This document shows positions 1-9,028 of a stretch of 64,000 nt of DNA, piece after piece; within the stretch, counting starts at the first letter, position 1; the number at the start of each line of letters is the position of its first letter. The DNA lies in NCBI GenBank assembly GCA_902555945.1, contig CACDUS010000008.1, positions 1 through 64,000 of the forward strand, written 5' to 3'. The notes under the pieces were generated by a model, which was not told where the DNA came from, did no database searches, and was given only the letters and a program-made list of their open reading frames with translations. Made by a program: the position numbers and the translations under genes. The DNA comes from an uncultured Pelagibacteraceae bacterium. Lineage in GTDB: Bacteria > Pseudomonadota > Alphaproteobacteria > Pelagibacterales > Pelagibacteraceae.

Positions 1-45
1 CAATTATTTATCTTTATTATAAAATTTCTAAAATTTTTACAAAAA

Positions 46-648
46 ATGACAAATAAAAAATTAAAAATTTTTTTTATAATAATTTATTTTTTTATTTCAG
101 CATGCTCATCAATACCAAAAAATATTTCCAATAGTTGTTTAATTTTTGATGAAAAATACTTTTGGTATAAACATGCAAAAAAAGCAGAAAAAAAGTGGGG
201 TACACCTATCCATATACAATTAGCAATAATTAAAATGGAATCAAGTTTTGACTGGTTGGCAAAACCTGAAAGACAAAAAATTTTAAAAGTAATACCTTAT
301 AAGAGACCATCAAGTTCTTTTGGATATTCTCAAGCAGTAAAAGGAACTTGGCAACAATATAAAAATGAAACGGGGAATAAATTTGCTACAAGAACTAGAT
401 TTAAAGATAGTGTAGATTTTATTGGCTGGTATACAAATAAATCAGAGTCTATATTAAAGATATCTAAAAAAGATGCCTTTAAACAATATCTTGCATATCA
501 TGAGGGTTGGGGAAATTTTAAATATTATAAAAAAAATAAAAAAGTAATCAGGTTAGCCAAGAAAGTAGAAAAACAATCTAATATTTATAAAAAACAATTA
601 TTAAAGTGTAAAAATGACCTAAATAAAAATAAATATATTATTTTTTAG
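46..648 (+). CDS. Lytic transglycosylase-like lipoprotein (SLT domain)
   Basis: A 200-residue exported lipoprotein probably acting on peptidoglycan. The N-terminus has a basic start, a hydrophobic stretch and a lipobox ending ISAC with Cys20 as the predicted lipidation site. The rest resembles the SLT-type transglycosylase fold: candidate catalytic Glu65 in the MESSF motif, then SSFGYSQAVKGTW and YHEGWGN segments that match the family pattern of a Gly/Tyr/Gln-rich active-site cleft. It lacks other domains. Its last 11 bases overlap the tail of the convergent RND pump gene. The fold and lipobox are seen in the sequence. The murein-cleaving role follows from the family, and the physiological role is inferred. 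Confidence 0.75.
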   Translation: MTNKKLKIFFIIIYFFISACSSIPKNISNSCLIFDEKYFWYKHAKKAEKKWGTPIHIQLAIIKMESSFDWLAKPERQKILKVIPYKRPSSSFGYSQAVKGTWQQYKNETGNKFATRTRFKDSVDFIGWYTNKSESILKISKKDAFKQYLAYHEGWGNFKYYKKNKKVIRLAKKVEKQSNIYKKQLLKCKNDLNKNKYIIF

Positions 649-3600
649 ATAGTTCTTTTTTTAATTCCAAATCTATTTCATCAATTCTTTTAGTATTTTT
701 TGCTAAAGCTAAATACATTGACGGAGTAACGTACAATGTAAAGAATGTAGATATAATCATTCCTCCTAATATAGTTGATCCAACTGCTAATCTTGAACCT
801 TCACCAGCACCAGGTCCAATATTTCCTATAACTAATGGCATCATTGCTATCATTGTGCTAAGTGATGTCATTAAAATTGGTCTTAATCTTACTGAACAAG
901 CTTCTTTCACCGCTGCATCTATAGTTTTACCCATAGTTCTAATTTGGTTTGCATAATCTACAATTAAAATACTATTTTTTGTTGAGATACCTATGAGTAT
1001 TATTAAAGCAATTTGGGAAAAGATATTTACTGAACTATTTAAAAATAAAATAAATACTAATCCTCCGAAAATAGCTAATGGCACTGTTAAAAAAATTATA
1101 AAAGGATGAATAAATGAATTAAATGTTGCTGCCATTACTAGATAAGAAGTAAGTAAAGCTAATGCAAAAATAATAAATAACTCATTACTTGTTTCTTTAA
1201 TTTCCTCAGATTTACCTTTCCAAGTGATCTGGTTTTCAGGGGCTATATCAGCCATAACTCCTTCAAGAAATTTAATTGCCTCAGTTAAAGTATAGGCTTC
1301 ACTGATATTAGCAGAAATAGTTATTGCTCGTTGTCTATTGTATCGTGCAAGTTCTTTTGCAGTACCCTCTTCTTTAAATTTCACTAAATTCGCTAAAGAA
1401 ATAAGTTTTCCATTAGTTTCAGATCGAACAAAAATTTTGGAAATTCCTTCCTTATTTCTTCTATCAGATAAGTATTGTTGAACAATTATAGGGTATTCTT
1501 TCCCCAATCTATTAAAAGTAGTAATTCTTTTTCCTCCGTAAAGTGTTTCTAGCGTTTCTCCTATAGATCTTGTTGAAACACCTAGGTCTTTAGCTTTACT
1601 TCTGTCGATTAAAAGTTTTACTTCAGGTTTATTTCGATTGTAATCTGACTCTATTCTTGAAAGATTTCTATTTGATCTAAGTTTTTTTATCACTTTTGTT
1701 TGAATTTCTTCAAGTTCTTCATATGTACTTCCATAAATAACCATCTGAACTGGTTTATTATAATTCGAAACTCTTATTGATTGAGGAGATATTGGAAAAG
1801 CTACTGCTTGAGGTAAAGTAACAATTTTACCTATTGCTTCTCTTAAAACTACTTGTTGTCCTTTTTTTCTATTTTTCCAGTCATCTAATAAAGCAATAAT
1901 TATAAAACTATTATATGAATTCGCAGAACTTCCAAAACCTGGTACTCTCATTATAAATCTAGAATATGGACTATCCTCTGCTTGCAAAAGTGGAATTAAT
2001 CTTGCTTCAACTTTTTGAGCCTGTTCCTGTGTATATTCAAATGAACTTCCTTCGTCAGTAAATCCAATTATTAAATATGCACCACGATCTTCTTGAGGTA
2101 GAAGCTCCTTTTTTGAAAAACTAAATAATAACACCGATGAAATTATAATTAAAATGATAAAAAAACTTATTGTTTTAGTCTTATAAATAATAATATCTAA
2201 AGTTTCTTTATAAAAATTAGCAAATTTTAAAAAAATATTTTCAAACTTTTTAATTAAAACTTTTTTAGATATTTTTTTGTTCAGAAATTTACTTGCAAGC
2301 ATTGGAGATAAAGTTAGTGCTACAAATGAAGAAACAACAATTGAAAATGATAATGCAATAGCAGTTTCTCTAAATAGTGTTCCAGAAATACCTTCAATAA
2401 AAATTAACGGAAGAAAAACTGCTACCAAGATTAAAGTAGTTGCAATAATTGCGAATGAGATTTGTTTAGAACCTTTGTATGCTGCAACCAACGGAGTTTC
2501 TCCATTTTCTATCCTTCTATATATTGCATCAGTCATTATTACAGAGTCGTCAGTAATAATTCCAATAGCTAAAATAAAACTTAAAAGAACAAAAATATTT
2601 ATCGATAACCCAAAAATATAAAGACCTAAAAAGGATGCAATTAAGCTAACAGGAAGTGCAATTGCAGGTACGATCACTGCTTTAAGATTTCCTAGGAACA
2701 AATAAATTATTAATACAACAAGAATAAATGCTATTAAGAGTGTTTTGTAAACTTCTTCAATAGCAGCCTCTACATAATTTGCCCTATTAAATGATACTCT
2801 TAAATCTAATCCATCGGGTAAAGATTTTTTAACTTCTATTATTTTTTTCTTTATATCATCAGAAAGTTCAACTGTTGATGCTCCACTTCTTGCATAAATA
2901 CCAATTCCAACTGTTTTTAAGTTTACTTGATCTTTAGTTTGAGATTTAAATAATGTTTTTTCAGAAACAGGACCAAATTCAATATTTGCAACATCAGACA
3001 ATAAAATCACTTTATTGCCAGTTTTTTTAATTGGCAGTTGTTTGATTGAATTAATATCATTATACGACTTGTCTAAATTAAGTGTGAGATCAATATTATC
3101 TGCTTCAAGAGTTCCAGCTGGGAGACTAATATTTTCTCCTCGCATGGCTAATTCAACTTCTTTTATAGTAAGATCATTGGCAGCAAGTTTGATTGGATCA
3201 ACCCAAACTCTAATACTTAACTCTCTTAAACCCCCTACCAATATTCTTCCAACATTTTTTATGCTTGAAAATTGATCCACTAAATATCTTTCTGCATAAT
3301 CTCCTAACTCAAGGTCACTCCAGGTAGATGATGATAAAGACAGCCACATTGTAGTGGTGAATCCTGCGGCCCTTTTAAGAATTTGAGGAGGATCGGACTC
3401 AGAGGGTAGATTATCAACCACTCTTGCTACTCTCTCTCTGATGTCGTTAGCAGCGTTATCTAGATCTATGCTTGTATCAAATTCAATATTTATTGTACTT
3501 CGACCATTTTCAGATTTAGACTCAATATTTTTTATTCCTTCAGCTCCACCAATAACGTCTTCAACAACCTGAGTTAATTCTTGATCTACTATTGAAGCAG

Positions 3601-3766
3601 ATGCAGATTTATAATTTATTTGAACTTGCACAACAGGTGGTTGGATACCGTTGGGCAATTCTCTAACTGGTAATTTCCAAAAAACAAACAAACCAAATAC
3701 AATTAAGATAAGAGACATTACCCATGAAACAGCTGGTCTTTTTATACTTAATTCAGTGATAAACAT
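638..3766 (-). CDS. RND efflux transporter, AcrB/HAE1 family
   Basis: A full-length (1042 residue) inner-membrane proton-driven efflux transporter. The N-terminus has the typical first membrane helix, followed by a porter domain, a central membrane block containing the paired acidic residues of TM4 (ITDDSVIM), a second porter domain and a C-terminal membrane block with the GGMIISTFFTLYVTP segment. Two long periplasmic loops of about 300 residues each are present as expected. The gene starts on the base next to the stop codon of the upstream adaptor gene, so the two form an operon. No outer-membrane TolC gene is nearby. The substrate cannot be read from the sequence. Confidence 0.92.
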   Translation of the reverse strand: MFITELSIKRPAVSWVMSLILIVFGLFVFWKLPVRELPNGIQPPVVQVQINYKSASASIVDQELTQVVEDVIGGAEGIKNIESKSENGRSTINIEFDTSIDLDNAANDIRERVARVVDNLPSESDPPQILKRAAGFTTTMWLSLSSSTWSDLELGDYAERYLVDQFSSIKNVGRILVGGLRELSIRVWVDPIKLAANDLTIKEVELAMRGENISLPAGTLEADNIDLTLNLDKSYNDINSIKQLPIKKTGNKVILLSDVANIEFGPVSEKTLFKSQTKDQVNLKTVGIGIYARSGASTVELSDDIKKKIIEVKKSLPDGLDLRVSFNRANYVEAAIEEVYKTLLIAFILVVLIIYLFLGNLKAVIVPAIALPVSLIASFLGLYIFGLSINIFVLLSFILAIGIITDDSVIMTDAIYRRIENGETPLVAAYKGSKQISFAIIATTLILVAVFLPLIFIEGISGTLFRETAIALSFSIVVSSFVALTLSPMLASKFLNKKISKKVLIKKFENIFLKFANFYKETLDIIIYKTKTISFFIILIIISSVLLFSFSKKELLPQEDRGAYLIIGFTDEGSSFEYTQEQAQKVEARLIPLLQAEDSPYSRFIMRVPGFGSSANSYNSFIIIALLDDWKNRKKGQQVVLREAIGKIVTLPQAVAFPISPQSIRVSNYNKPVQMVIYGSTYEELEEIQTKVIKKLRSNRNLSRIESDYNRNKPEVKLLIDRSKAKDLGVSTRSIGETLETLYGGKRITTFNRLGKEYPIIVQQYLSDRRNKEGISKIFVRSETNGKLISLANLVKFKEEGTAKELARYNRQRAITISANISEAYTLTEAIKFLEGVMADIAPENQITWKGKSEEIKETSNELFIIFALALLTSYLVMAATFNSFIHPFIIFLTVPLAIFGGLVFILFLNSSVNIFSQIALIILIGISTKNSILIVDYANQIRTMGKTIDAAVKEACSVRLRPILMTSLSTMIAMMPLVIGNIGPGAGEGSRLAVGSTILGGMIISTFFTLYVTPSMYLALAKNTKRIDEIDLELKKELSKK

Positions 3767-4636
3767 TTATTTATTAATTGGTTTTATTTTTCCTCTAGGT
3801 CGAACTTTTTTTAGACCTTCAGCAACGACAATATCCCCTTTGTTTAGTCCAGAAATTATCTCGATATTTTTATTAATTCTTAATCCAGTTTTTACTTCAG
3901 TTTTGATAGCTATATTCTCTTCATTAATTTTATAAATAAAGGACTTATCTCCTTCGACCATCACGCTTGTATCAGGGACACTTAGTGAATTTCTTAAATT
4001 AAATTTAACACTTACCTCTAGTAAAGATCCTGAAATTAATTCTAAATCAGTATTATCAATTTTAATACGCGATAATAAACTTCTTGTATCAGCGTTTATT
4101 CTACTTGAGACAAAATCAACTTCTCCTAGAAAAATTTTATCTTTAAAGCTAGAAAGTTTTACTTCCACTGGTAACCCTTTTTTAATTGATGCAGAATAGT
4201 TTTCTGGAATTTTTATATCAGAATAAATAGTCGAGTTATCATCAAGCGTAATGATAAAAATATTATTTGATATTAATATATCTTCTGTAAGACCAGTATA
4301 TCCAAGTACTCCATCAAATGGAGCTATAATATTTCCACTTTTTAATTTTATTAAAATGTCACCTTTTTTTACAAAGTTTTTTAATTTTAATTCTTCAAAA
4401 AGATCTTCTTTTTTGATTTTAAAAGTTTCCGATTTTTTTGAAATTGCAGTTCCAAAGGTTTCAATTTTTTCCGAAAATTCTTTCTCAATAACTTCAGTAA
4501 CAATAATACCAGGAGGAGGTCTTTTGCTAAATTTCTTTTTAAAATGATTTCCAATCATAGTTCTTCCAACTATTACAATTGCAATAATTAAGAAAAATAT
4601 AAGTATTATAGAGATAACTTTAGTTGATCTTTTCAT
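3767..4636 (-). CDS. RND periplasmic adaptor (membrane fusion protein), hairpin-less
   Basis: Adaptor for the RND pump encoded immediately downstream. It has 289 residues with an N-terminal membrane anchor (about residues 7-25), a lipoyl/barrel-sandwich domain and a beta-barrel plus membrane-proximal region (VPDTSVM, IEIISGLNKGDIVVAEGL), as in the MexH/MdtA families. The unusual point is length. Family members are usually 350-400 residues because a long alpha-helical hairpin separates the two half-lipoyl motifs. Here the first half (KKGDILIKLKS, residues 91-100) runs straight into the second (IIAPFDGVLG, 103-112). The hairpin that docks to TolC is therefore missing. It abuts the pump gene with no spacer and lies 6 bases from sseA upstream. 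Confidence 0.88.
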   Translation of the reverse strand: MKRSTKVISIILIFFLIIAIVIVGRTMIGNHFKKKFSKRPPPGIIVTEVIEKEFSEKIETFGTAISKKSETFKIKKEDLFEELKLKNFVKKGDILIKLKSGNIIAPFDGVLGYTGLTEDILISNNIFIITLDDNSTIYSDIKIPENYSASIKKGLPVEVKLSSFKDKIFLGEVDFVSSRINADTRSLLSRIKIDNTDLELISGSLLEVSVKFNLRNSLSVPDTSVMVEGDKSFIYKINEENIAIKTEVKTGLRINKNIEIISGLNKGDIVVAEGLKKVRPRGKIKPINK

Positions 4637-4642
4637 GTCGAT

Positions 4643-5458
4643 TTAAATTATACCGTATTCGGCCCAAGAGCCGTCGTAAATACTAGGCTGATATTTATCA
4701 TTTATTAAAGAATATGCTAGTGCCAAAACGCATGCTGTAACACCAGAACCGCAAGAAAAAACTATACTTTTTTCATTTATATTTCCTAAACAAGATTCAA
4801 AAATTTTTTCAAGTTCGTTTTTGCTCTTAAATGTTTTATTTTCATTAATACAATAATTAAATGGAATACAAAAAGAATTTTCTATTTTTCCACTTCTTAA
4901 TCCTTTTCTAGGTTCTGGAACTTTCCCTAAAAATCTATCTTTGCTTCTAGCATCAATTACCTTAAATTTTTTTGATTTTATATTTTCATTTATTGAAGAT
5001 TTGTCTTTGACTAATTCTTTCATTTCAAAACTTTCGTAATTTGAGGTTTCAATATAGGGTATATCTTTCGTTATTTCCCTTTTTTCTTTTAACCACTTAT
5101 TTAAACCTCCATTTAAAACATGAATTAAATTTGGGTCATGGCCAAAATAAATAAAATTAAACCAACAACGACATGAGCTTATTACATCAGAGTTGTCATA
5201 GACAACTATTTTGTCATTTTTGTTGATGCCCATTTCCGATACAATTTTTTCCCAATCATTTTTATCAACTAGCATGTGGGGTAGATTGATATTTTTTTTT
5301 GAATTATTGTCTAAATCAAAAAAAATAGCATTTGGGATATGTTGTAATTTGTATTCTTCATAACCATCTCGTTTGGTCTGAGGCATGTGCCAAGAGCAAT
5401 CAATAATTTTTACTTTATCTAAATTTTTTTCTAACCATTCAGTCTCAATTAAAGTCAT
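4643..5458 (-). CDS. sseA: 3-mercaptopyruvate sulfurtransferase (rhodanese family)
   Basis: A 271-residue protein with two tandem rhodanese domains. The C-terminal catalytic loop reads CGSGVTA with Cys236 as the sulfur-accepting nucleophile. This loop is characteristic of 3-mercaptopyruvate sulfurtransferases, whereas thiosulfate rhodaneses usually carry a more basic loop (CRKGVT). The N-terminal domain holds the inactive copy (IVVYDNSD region), and the protein ends with the usual YDGSWAEYG segment. It transfers sulfur from mercaptopyruvate to thiol acceptors in the cytoplasm. It is co-directional with msrA (2-base gap) and the RND genes, which may indicate a sulfur/redox stress unit. That grouping is inference. 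Confidence 0.88.
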   Translation of the reverse strand: MTLIETEWLEKNLDKVKIIDCSWHMPQTKRDGYEEYKLQHIPNAIFFDLDNNSKKNINLPHMLVDKNDWEKIVSEMGINKNDKIVVYDNSDVISSCRCWFNFIYFGHDPNLIHVLNGGLNKWLKEKREITKDIPYIETSNYESFEMKELVKDKSSINENIKSKKFKVIDARSKDRFLGKVPEPRKGLRSGKIENSFCIPFNYCINENKTFKSKNELEKIFESCLGNINEKSIVFSCGSGVTACVLALAYSLINDKYQPSIYDGSWAEYGII

Positions 5459-5460
5459 AA

Positions 5461-5904
5461 CTATCTTTTTTCTAAATATTTTTGGTGATATTCTTCAGCT
5501 ACACAGTAATTTTTTATTAACGAAATTTTGGTAACTACTTTACCAGATAACTCCTTATTAACTTTGTTTAAAACTTTTTCTGCAATTTGTTTTTGCTCAT
5601 CATTTAAATAGAATATTTCGCTTCTATATTGTGTTCCAAAATCGGGCCCTTGAGAATTAAGAGTTGTTGGGTCATGAATATCAAAAAAAATATCCAAAAT
5701 TTTTTCATAGGAAATAATTTTTTGGTCAAAATCAAGCTTAACTACTTCCGCATGATTTGTTGTGCCAGTACAAACTTCTTTATAGGTAGTTGTAGGACTA
5801 TTGCCACCACAATAACCAACTTCAGTTTTAATAATACCATCAATTTTGCCAAATTTTATTTCTGGTCCCCAAAAACATCCAAGAGCTAAAACTGCTATTT
5901 CCAT
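5461..5904 (-). CDS. msrA: Peptide methionine-S-sulfoxide reductase MsrA
   Basis: A 147-residue MsrA that repairs methionine-S-sulfoxide. The catalytic GCFWG motif is at residues 9-13 with nucleophile Cys10. The downstream motifs EVGYCGG, TYKEVCTGTTNHAEVV and FGTQYRSEIFY are all present, as is the terminal AEEYHQKYLEK block. Cys residues at GYCGG and NYCVAEEYHQ could serve as resolving cysteines. It is at the short end of the family, with no fused MsrB domain and no signal peptide, so it is cytoplasmic. The gene leads the leftward cluster msrA-sseA-adaptor-pump. The upstream gap to the divergent transporter is 35 bases. Confidence 0.93.
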   Translation of the reverse strand: MEIAVLALGCFWGPEIKFGKIDGIIKTEVGYCGGNSPTTTYKEVCTGTTNHAEVVKLDFDQKIISYEKILDIFFDIHDPTTLNSQGPDFGTQYRSEIFYLNDEQKQIAEKVLNKVNKELSGKVVTKISLIKNYCVAEEYHQKYLEKR

Positions 5905-5939
5905 TGATTATGATTTAAATTAATTTACAAATTATTCAT

Positions 5940-6824
5940 ATGCTTAGTAAAAATCAATTGGGTTTTTTGTACATGTTTATGTCTATTTGTGCATTTTCAC
6001 TAATGGACGTGATTGTAAAATGGTCAGTTGACTATCCACTTGGACAAGTTTTATTTTTTAGAGGTTTCTTTGGAATTGTTTTTTATTTTTTTGTAATACC
6101 AAAGGACAGACTTCATAATTTTTATATAACAAAAAGACCAGGTCTACATTTTTTAAGATGTGCATCAGGATTAATTGCTTTAGTAGCAATATTTATAGCA
6201 TTAAGAAAATTACCTTTAGCTACAGTAGTTAGTATTTCTTTTGCTGCACCAATATTTACAACTATTTTTTCAATTTTTTTATTAAGCGAAAAAGTAGGAA
6301 TTTTTAGATGGCTAGCCGTGATCGTGGGCTTTGTAGGTATATTAATTATTACAGAGCCAGGAATAAGTGAATTAAATATTTACTATATTTTTCCAATAAT
6401 ATTTTGTTTAGGACTTTCTTATGTAGCCATAACGATCAGACAATTATCATCAACAGAACCTGTTTGGTTAATTTCCTTTTATTTTTCACTAGCGATTACC
6501 TTATTAAGTTTTTTGACAATTCCACAAGGTTGGGTGATGCCTAGCTTTGAGCATCTTATTCTATTATCTTTAATTGGGATTTTTGGTGGAGTTGCAAATT
6601 TATGGTTGAGCCAATCTTATAAATTTGCTGAAGTTTCTCTAGTAACTCCTTTAAAGTATCTAGCGTTAGTTTTTGCAATAATTTTTGGATATTTTATTTG
6701 GGGAGAAATACCTACAATTAAGACATTAGCTGGTGCTTTGTTAGTAATTATTTCAACATTGATAATTTTTAGAAGAGAAATCTATAATAAAAAAATTATT
6801 ACCTCTAAAACAATCAATGACTAA
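5940..6824 (+). CDS. DMT superfamily transporter, EamA family
   Basis: A 294-residue inner-membrane protein with about ten hydrophobic helices arranged as two EamA repeats. The internal duplication is typical: the first half contains KLPLATVVSISFAAPIFTTIF, and the second the matching SYKFAEVSLVTPLKYLALVFA. Such proteins export or import amino acids, nucleosides or other small metabolites, and the substrate cannot be predicted from sequence. The last eight bases overlap the start of the DNA glycosylase gene, so the pair is probably co-transcribed. It is divergent from msrA. Confidence 0.85.
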   Translation: MLSKNQLGFLYMFMSICAFSLMDVIVKWSVDYPLGQVLFFRGFFGIVFYFFVIPKDRLHNFYITKRPGLHFLRCASGLIALVAIFIALRKLPLATVVSISFAAPIFTTIFSIFLLSEKVGIFRWLAVIVGFVGILIITEPGISELNIYYIFPIIFCLGLSYVAITIRQLSSTEPVWLISFYFSLAITLLSFLTIPQGWVMPSFEHLILLSLIGIFGGVANLWLSQSYKFAEVSLVTPLKYLALVFAIIFGYFIWGEIPTIKTLAGALLVIISTLIIFRREIYNKKIITSKTIND

Positions 6825-7452
6825 AGTTCCAAAATATTGGTATAAAGCAAAAAAGTACTTATCTAAAAAAGATCGTATAATGTATAAATTAATTAAACGA
6901 TATCAAAGTCCTTCAGAAATTATTCTAACATCAAGAAGAGATGTTTTTTTTTCTTTATGTAAAAGTATAATAGGTCAACAAATTAGTGTTGCTGCAGCTA
7001 ATTCTGTTTTTTTAAAATTTAAAAAAAAATGTAATGGTAAAATTAATGCAAAAATAGTCTCAAAATTAAGCTCATCTCAATTAAAAAGTTGTGGTCTTAG
7101 TCGACAAAAAGTTTTAGGCATCAAAAGTTTATCAAAAGTAATTCTAAATAAATCTTTCAATCCAAAACTCATAAATAAAATGAATGATGAAGAAGCAATA
7201 ATATATTTATCAAAATTAAGACAGATAGGAAGATGGTCAGCAGAAATGATTTTATTATTTACTTATAACAGGTCTAATATTTGGCCAATTCAAGATATTG
7301 GTCTTTTAAGAGCAATTTCAAAAAATTATAAAAAAAAATATTTACCTCCAGAAAAGTTCGTAAACTTATTAAAAAAAAAGTTTTCACCTTATTGTTCGGT
7401 AGCCACATGGTATCTTTGGAGAAGTATTGATCCTGAGCCTATTCAGTACTAA
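6817..7452 (+). CDS. DNA-3-methyladenine glycosylase II-like (HhH-GPD)
   Basis: Base-excision repair glycosylase of the AlkA/HhH-GPD superfamily, 211 residues. A helix-hairpin-helix (LRQIGRWSAE, residues 134-143) is followed at the expected distance by the catalytic Asp160 in PIQDIGL. The SIIGQQISVAAANSVFLKF block (50-68) is the usual AlkA-type N-terminal helix. It has no iron-sulfur cysteine cluster, which argues against Nth/MutY. It lacks the long N-terminal domain of E. coli AlkA, as in the compact alphaproteobacterial forms. Its 3' end overlaps the convergent DUF1330 gene by 14 bases. Confidence 0.87.
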   Translation: MTKVPKYWYKAKKYLSKKDRIMYKLIKRYQSPSEIILTSRRDVFFSLCKSIIGQQISVAAANSVFLKFKKKCNGKINAKIVSKLSSSQLKSCGLSRQKVLGIKSLSKVILNKSFNPKLINKMNDEEAIIYLSKLRQIGRWSAEMILLFTYNRSNIWPIQDIGLLRAISKNYKKKYLPPEKFVNLLKKKFSPYCSVATWYLWRSIDPEPIQY

Positions 7453-7738
7453 ATCCCTCAACGATTTGCATGTGTCTTGTTGTAGTGTCTTTAGCTAGAT
7501 CCCAACCTGCTTGATATTCTTTTGATTTATGACATTTTAAAGCTTGTTCATAACTTGGAAATTCCCAAATCACAGTTCTTACAAAATCATCTCCTTCAAA
7601 AGTCTGATGATTGCCACCCCTTACCAAAGGTTTTCCACCATAGCCTTTGATTATGGGTGTTACTGTTTCAGCATACTTTTTTAAGTTTTCGTGATTTTTT
7701 ACTTCCAAATATAAACTTATCCAATAAGCTTTTTTCAT
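7439..7738 (-). CDS. DUF1330 family protein
   Basis: A 99-residue cytoplasmic protein of the dimeric alpha/beta-barrel (ferredoxin-like) DUF1330 family. Recognisable segments are YWISLYLEVKNHENLKKYAE at the start, IKGYGGKPLVRGG in the middle, and VIWEFPSYEQALKCHKSKEYQ, the usual family signature around the second strand and helix. No biochemical function is established for the family. It is convergent with the glycosylase (14-base overlap) and divergent from the cytochrome c gene. Proximity to the purine island could be coincidental. Confidence 0.8.
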   Translation of the reverse strand: MKKAYWISLYLEVKNHENLKKYAETVTPIIKGYGGKPLVRGGNHQTFEGDDFVRTVIWEFPSYEQALKCHKSKEYQAGWDLAKDTTTRHMQIVEGFSTE

Positions 7739-7803
7739 TAATATTTTTTATTTTAATTAGTTATAAAATTTATTATTTATATCGAATAAAACAAAATTTT
7801 AAT

Positions 7804-8115
7804 ATGAAATTATTTATCTACATTGTTATATTTTTTAAAATATTTTTTTTTCAAAATTTATTATCTGATGAAGTTTTTTTAAAAGGTAAAGAGATTTTTC
7901 TTAATTCTGGAAATTGCGCTACGTGTCATTCATTAAAAGATGCAGGCTCAGTTGCAAACATAGGGCCAAGTTTAGATGAGATTAGACCAGTCGTCGAGAG
8001 AGTTAAAAATGCAGTCGTAAATGGAATTGGAGTAATGCCTTCAGCAATGGGAGTTTTGAGTGATGATGAAATAGACGCTGTCTCTTACTATGTATTTAAA
8101 AGTACAAATAATTAA
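7804..8115 (+). CDS. Small class I cytochrome c, probable electron acceptor for urate hydroxylase
   Basis: A 103-residue monohaem cytochrome c with an N-terminal signal/anchor (about residues 1-20). The haem-binding CATCH is at residues 38-42, and the likely axial Met78 is in GVMPSAMG. An in-frame start at 7657 would add a long non-homologous extension, so the ATG at 7804, directly before a signal-like segment, is preferred. The sequence GxxIFLNSGNCATCHSL through LSDDEIDAVSYYV is close in style to the C-terminal cytochrome domain of PuuD urate hydroxylases. The PuuD homologue at 13243-14154 lacks that domain. I infer that this protein supplies it in trans. It is convergent with uraD, and the two share a TTAA stop overlap. 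Confidence 0.85.
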   Translation: MKLFIYIVIFFKIFFFQNLLSDEVFLKGKEIFLNSGNCATCHSLKDAGSVANIGPSLDEIRPVVERVKNAVVNGIGVMPSAMGVLSDDEIDAVSYYVFKSTNN

Positions 8116-8612
8116 TTATTATTAAGAATTTCATTTAAACGGAATAAAGCTATTTTCTTTACTTGTGATTTTGCTTCATTAAATTCTATGAAATAGTCAT
8201 TTTGAATTCTTTGTCTAAAATTATTAAGTATATTATTTTTATCTTTCCCTTTTACAGCAATGATAAATGGAAATTTAAATTTCTTTTCATAGTTCGAATT
8301 TAAATTCTCAAATTCTAATAACTCTTCTTTGGTGCATTTATCTAATTTGGCTCCACTTTGTTCTTTCGAGGAAAAGTTAGTCAATTTTTTTTCAATTGCT
8401 AATTTGGGGTGTAAATTAAAGATTTTAACAATTATTTCATTAGAAGAATTTTCATAGATGTTTGTCATTTTATTCATTAAGTCCTCTGCATCTTTAAATG
8501 GTTTTAGTTTATAAGCTTCATTAGCAATCCATTCAGATTTTTCAAACACACTTCCAAAAATAGATACGAATTCAATTTCAGATAAGGAGTTTAGATTATT
8601 TATAAATTTCAT
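8112..8612 (-). CDS. uraD: 2-oxo-4-hydroxy-4-carboxy-5-ureidoimidazoline decarboxylase (OHCU decarboxylase)
   Basis: A 166-residue enzyme that decarboxylates OHCU to S-allantoin, the last step of urate breakdown. The conserved catalytic His68-Pro69 (HPKLA), the S(S)KEQSGA segment (residues 81-88) and the NYEKKFKFPFIIAVKGK block are all present. These define the family. The protein is cytoplasmic. It is divergent from uraH with a 65-base intergenic region that probably holds both promoters, and it closes against the cytochrome c gene with a 4-base convergent overlap. Context (UraH, XdhAB, PuuD) strongly supports the assignment. Confidence 0.93.
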   Translation of the reverse strand: MKFINNLNSLSEIEFVSIFGSVFEKSEWIANEAYKLKPFKDAEDLMNKMTNIYENSSNEIIVKIFNLHPKLAIEKKLTNFSSKEQSGAKLDKCTKEELLEFENLNSNYEKKFKFPFIIAVKGKDKNNILNNFRQRIQNDYFIEFNEAKSQVKKIALFRLNEILNNN

Positions 8613-8677
8613 TATGTCTTTAACTTGATGTTTTAATATATTTATTATTAAATTTTTGTATAGTATATAAGTATTAT

Positions 8678-9028
8678 ATGACTAAATTAACGACTCATGT
8701 TTTAGATGTTTACTCTGGTAAGCCAGGTAAAGGTATTAAAGTAGATCTATTTTTTATCAATGGAGAAAAAAAAGAAAAAATTAATACTTTAATTTTAAAT
8801 AATGATGGACGAACAGATAAGCCATTAGTTGAAAAAGATAAATTTAAATCTGGAAAATATGAGTTGATTTTTTATATTGGTGATTACTTTAACAAAATTA
8901 TTGAGAGTAAAAGTCCACCATTTTTAGATGACGTAATTGTTAGATTTGGTATTTCAAATAACCAAGAAAGTTATCACGTACCTTTATTAGTCTCACCCTG
9001 GAGTTATTCAACTTATAGAGGAAGCTAA
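8678..9028 (+). CDS. uraH: 5-hydroxyisourate hydrolase (transthyretin-like)
   Basis: A 116-residue HIU hydrolase converting 5-hydroxyisourate to OHCU. The start LTTHVLDVYSGKPG carries the catalytic His7. The C-terminus is YSTYRGS, the family's hallmark YRGS tail, with HVPLLVSPWSYSTY before it. The absence of a signal peptide indicates a cytoplasmic enzyme. It is the first gene of a rightward operon: its TAA stop shares a base with the ATG of xdhA (TAATG). The next genes provide urate from xanthine, and uraD upstream performs the following reaction. Confidence 0.95.
   Translation: MTKLTTHVLDVYSGKPGKGIKVDLFFINGEKKEKINTLILNNDGRTDKPLVEKDKFKSGKYELIFYIGDYFNKIIESKSPPFLDDVIVRFGISNNQESYHVPLLVSPWSYSTYRGS

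Noticed and set aside
2277..3935. Open frames on the plus strand inside the RND pump and adaptor genes
   Set aside because: They lie antisense to a well-matched coding region and show no recognisable protein; they are frame shadows.
7657..7803. Longer N-terminus for the cytochrome c gene
   Set aside because: The extension overlaps the divergent DUF1330 start and has no signal-peptide character, while the ATG at 7804 gives a normal leader.
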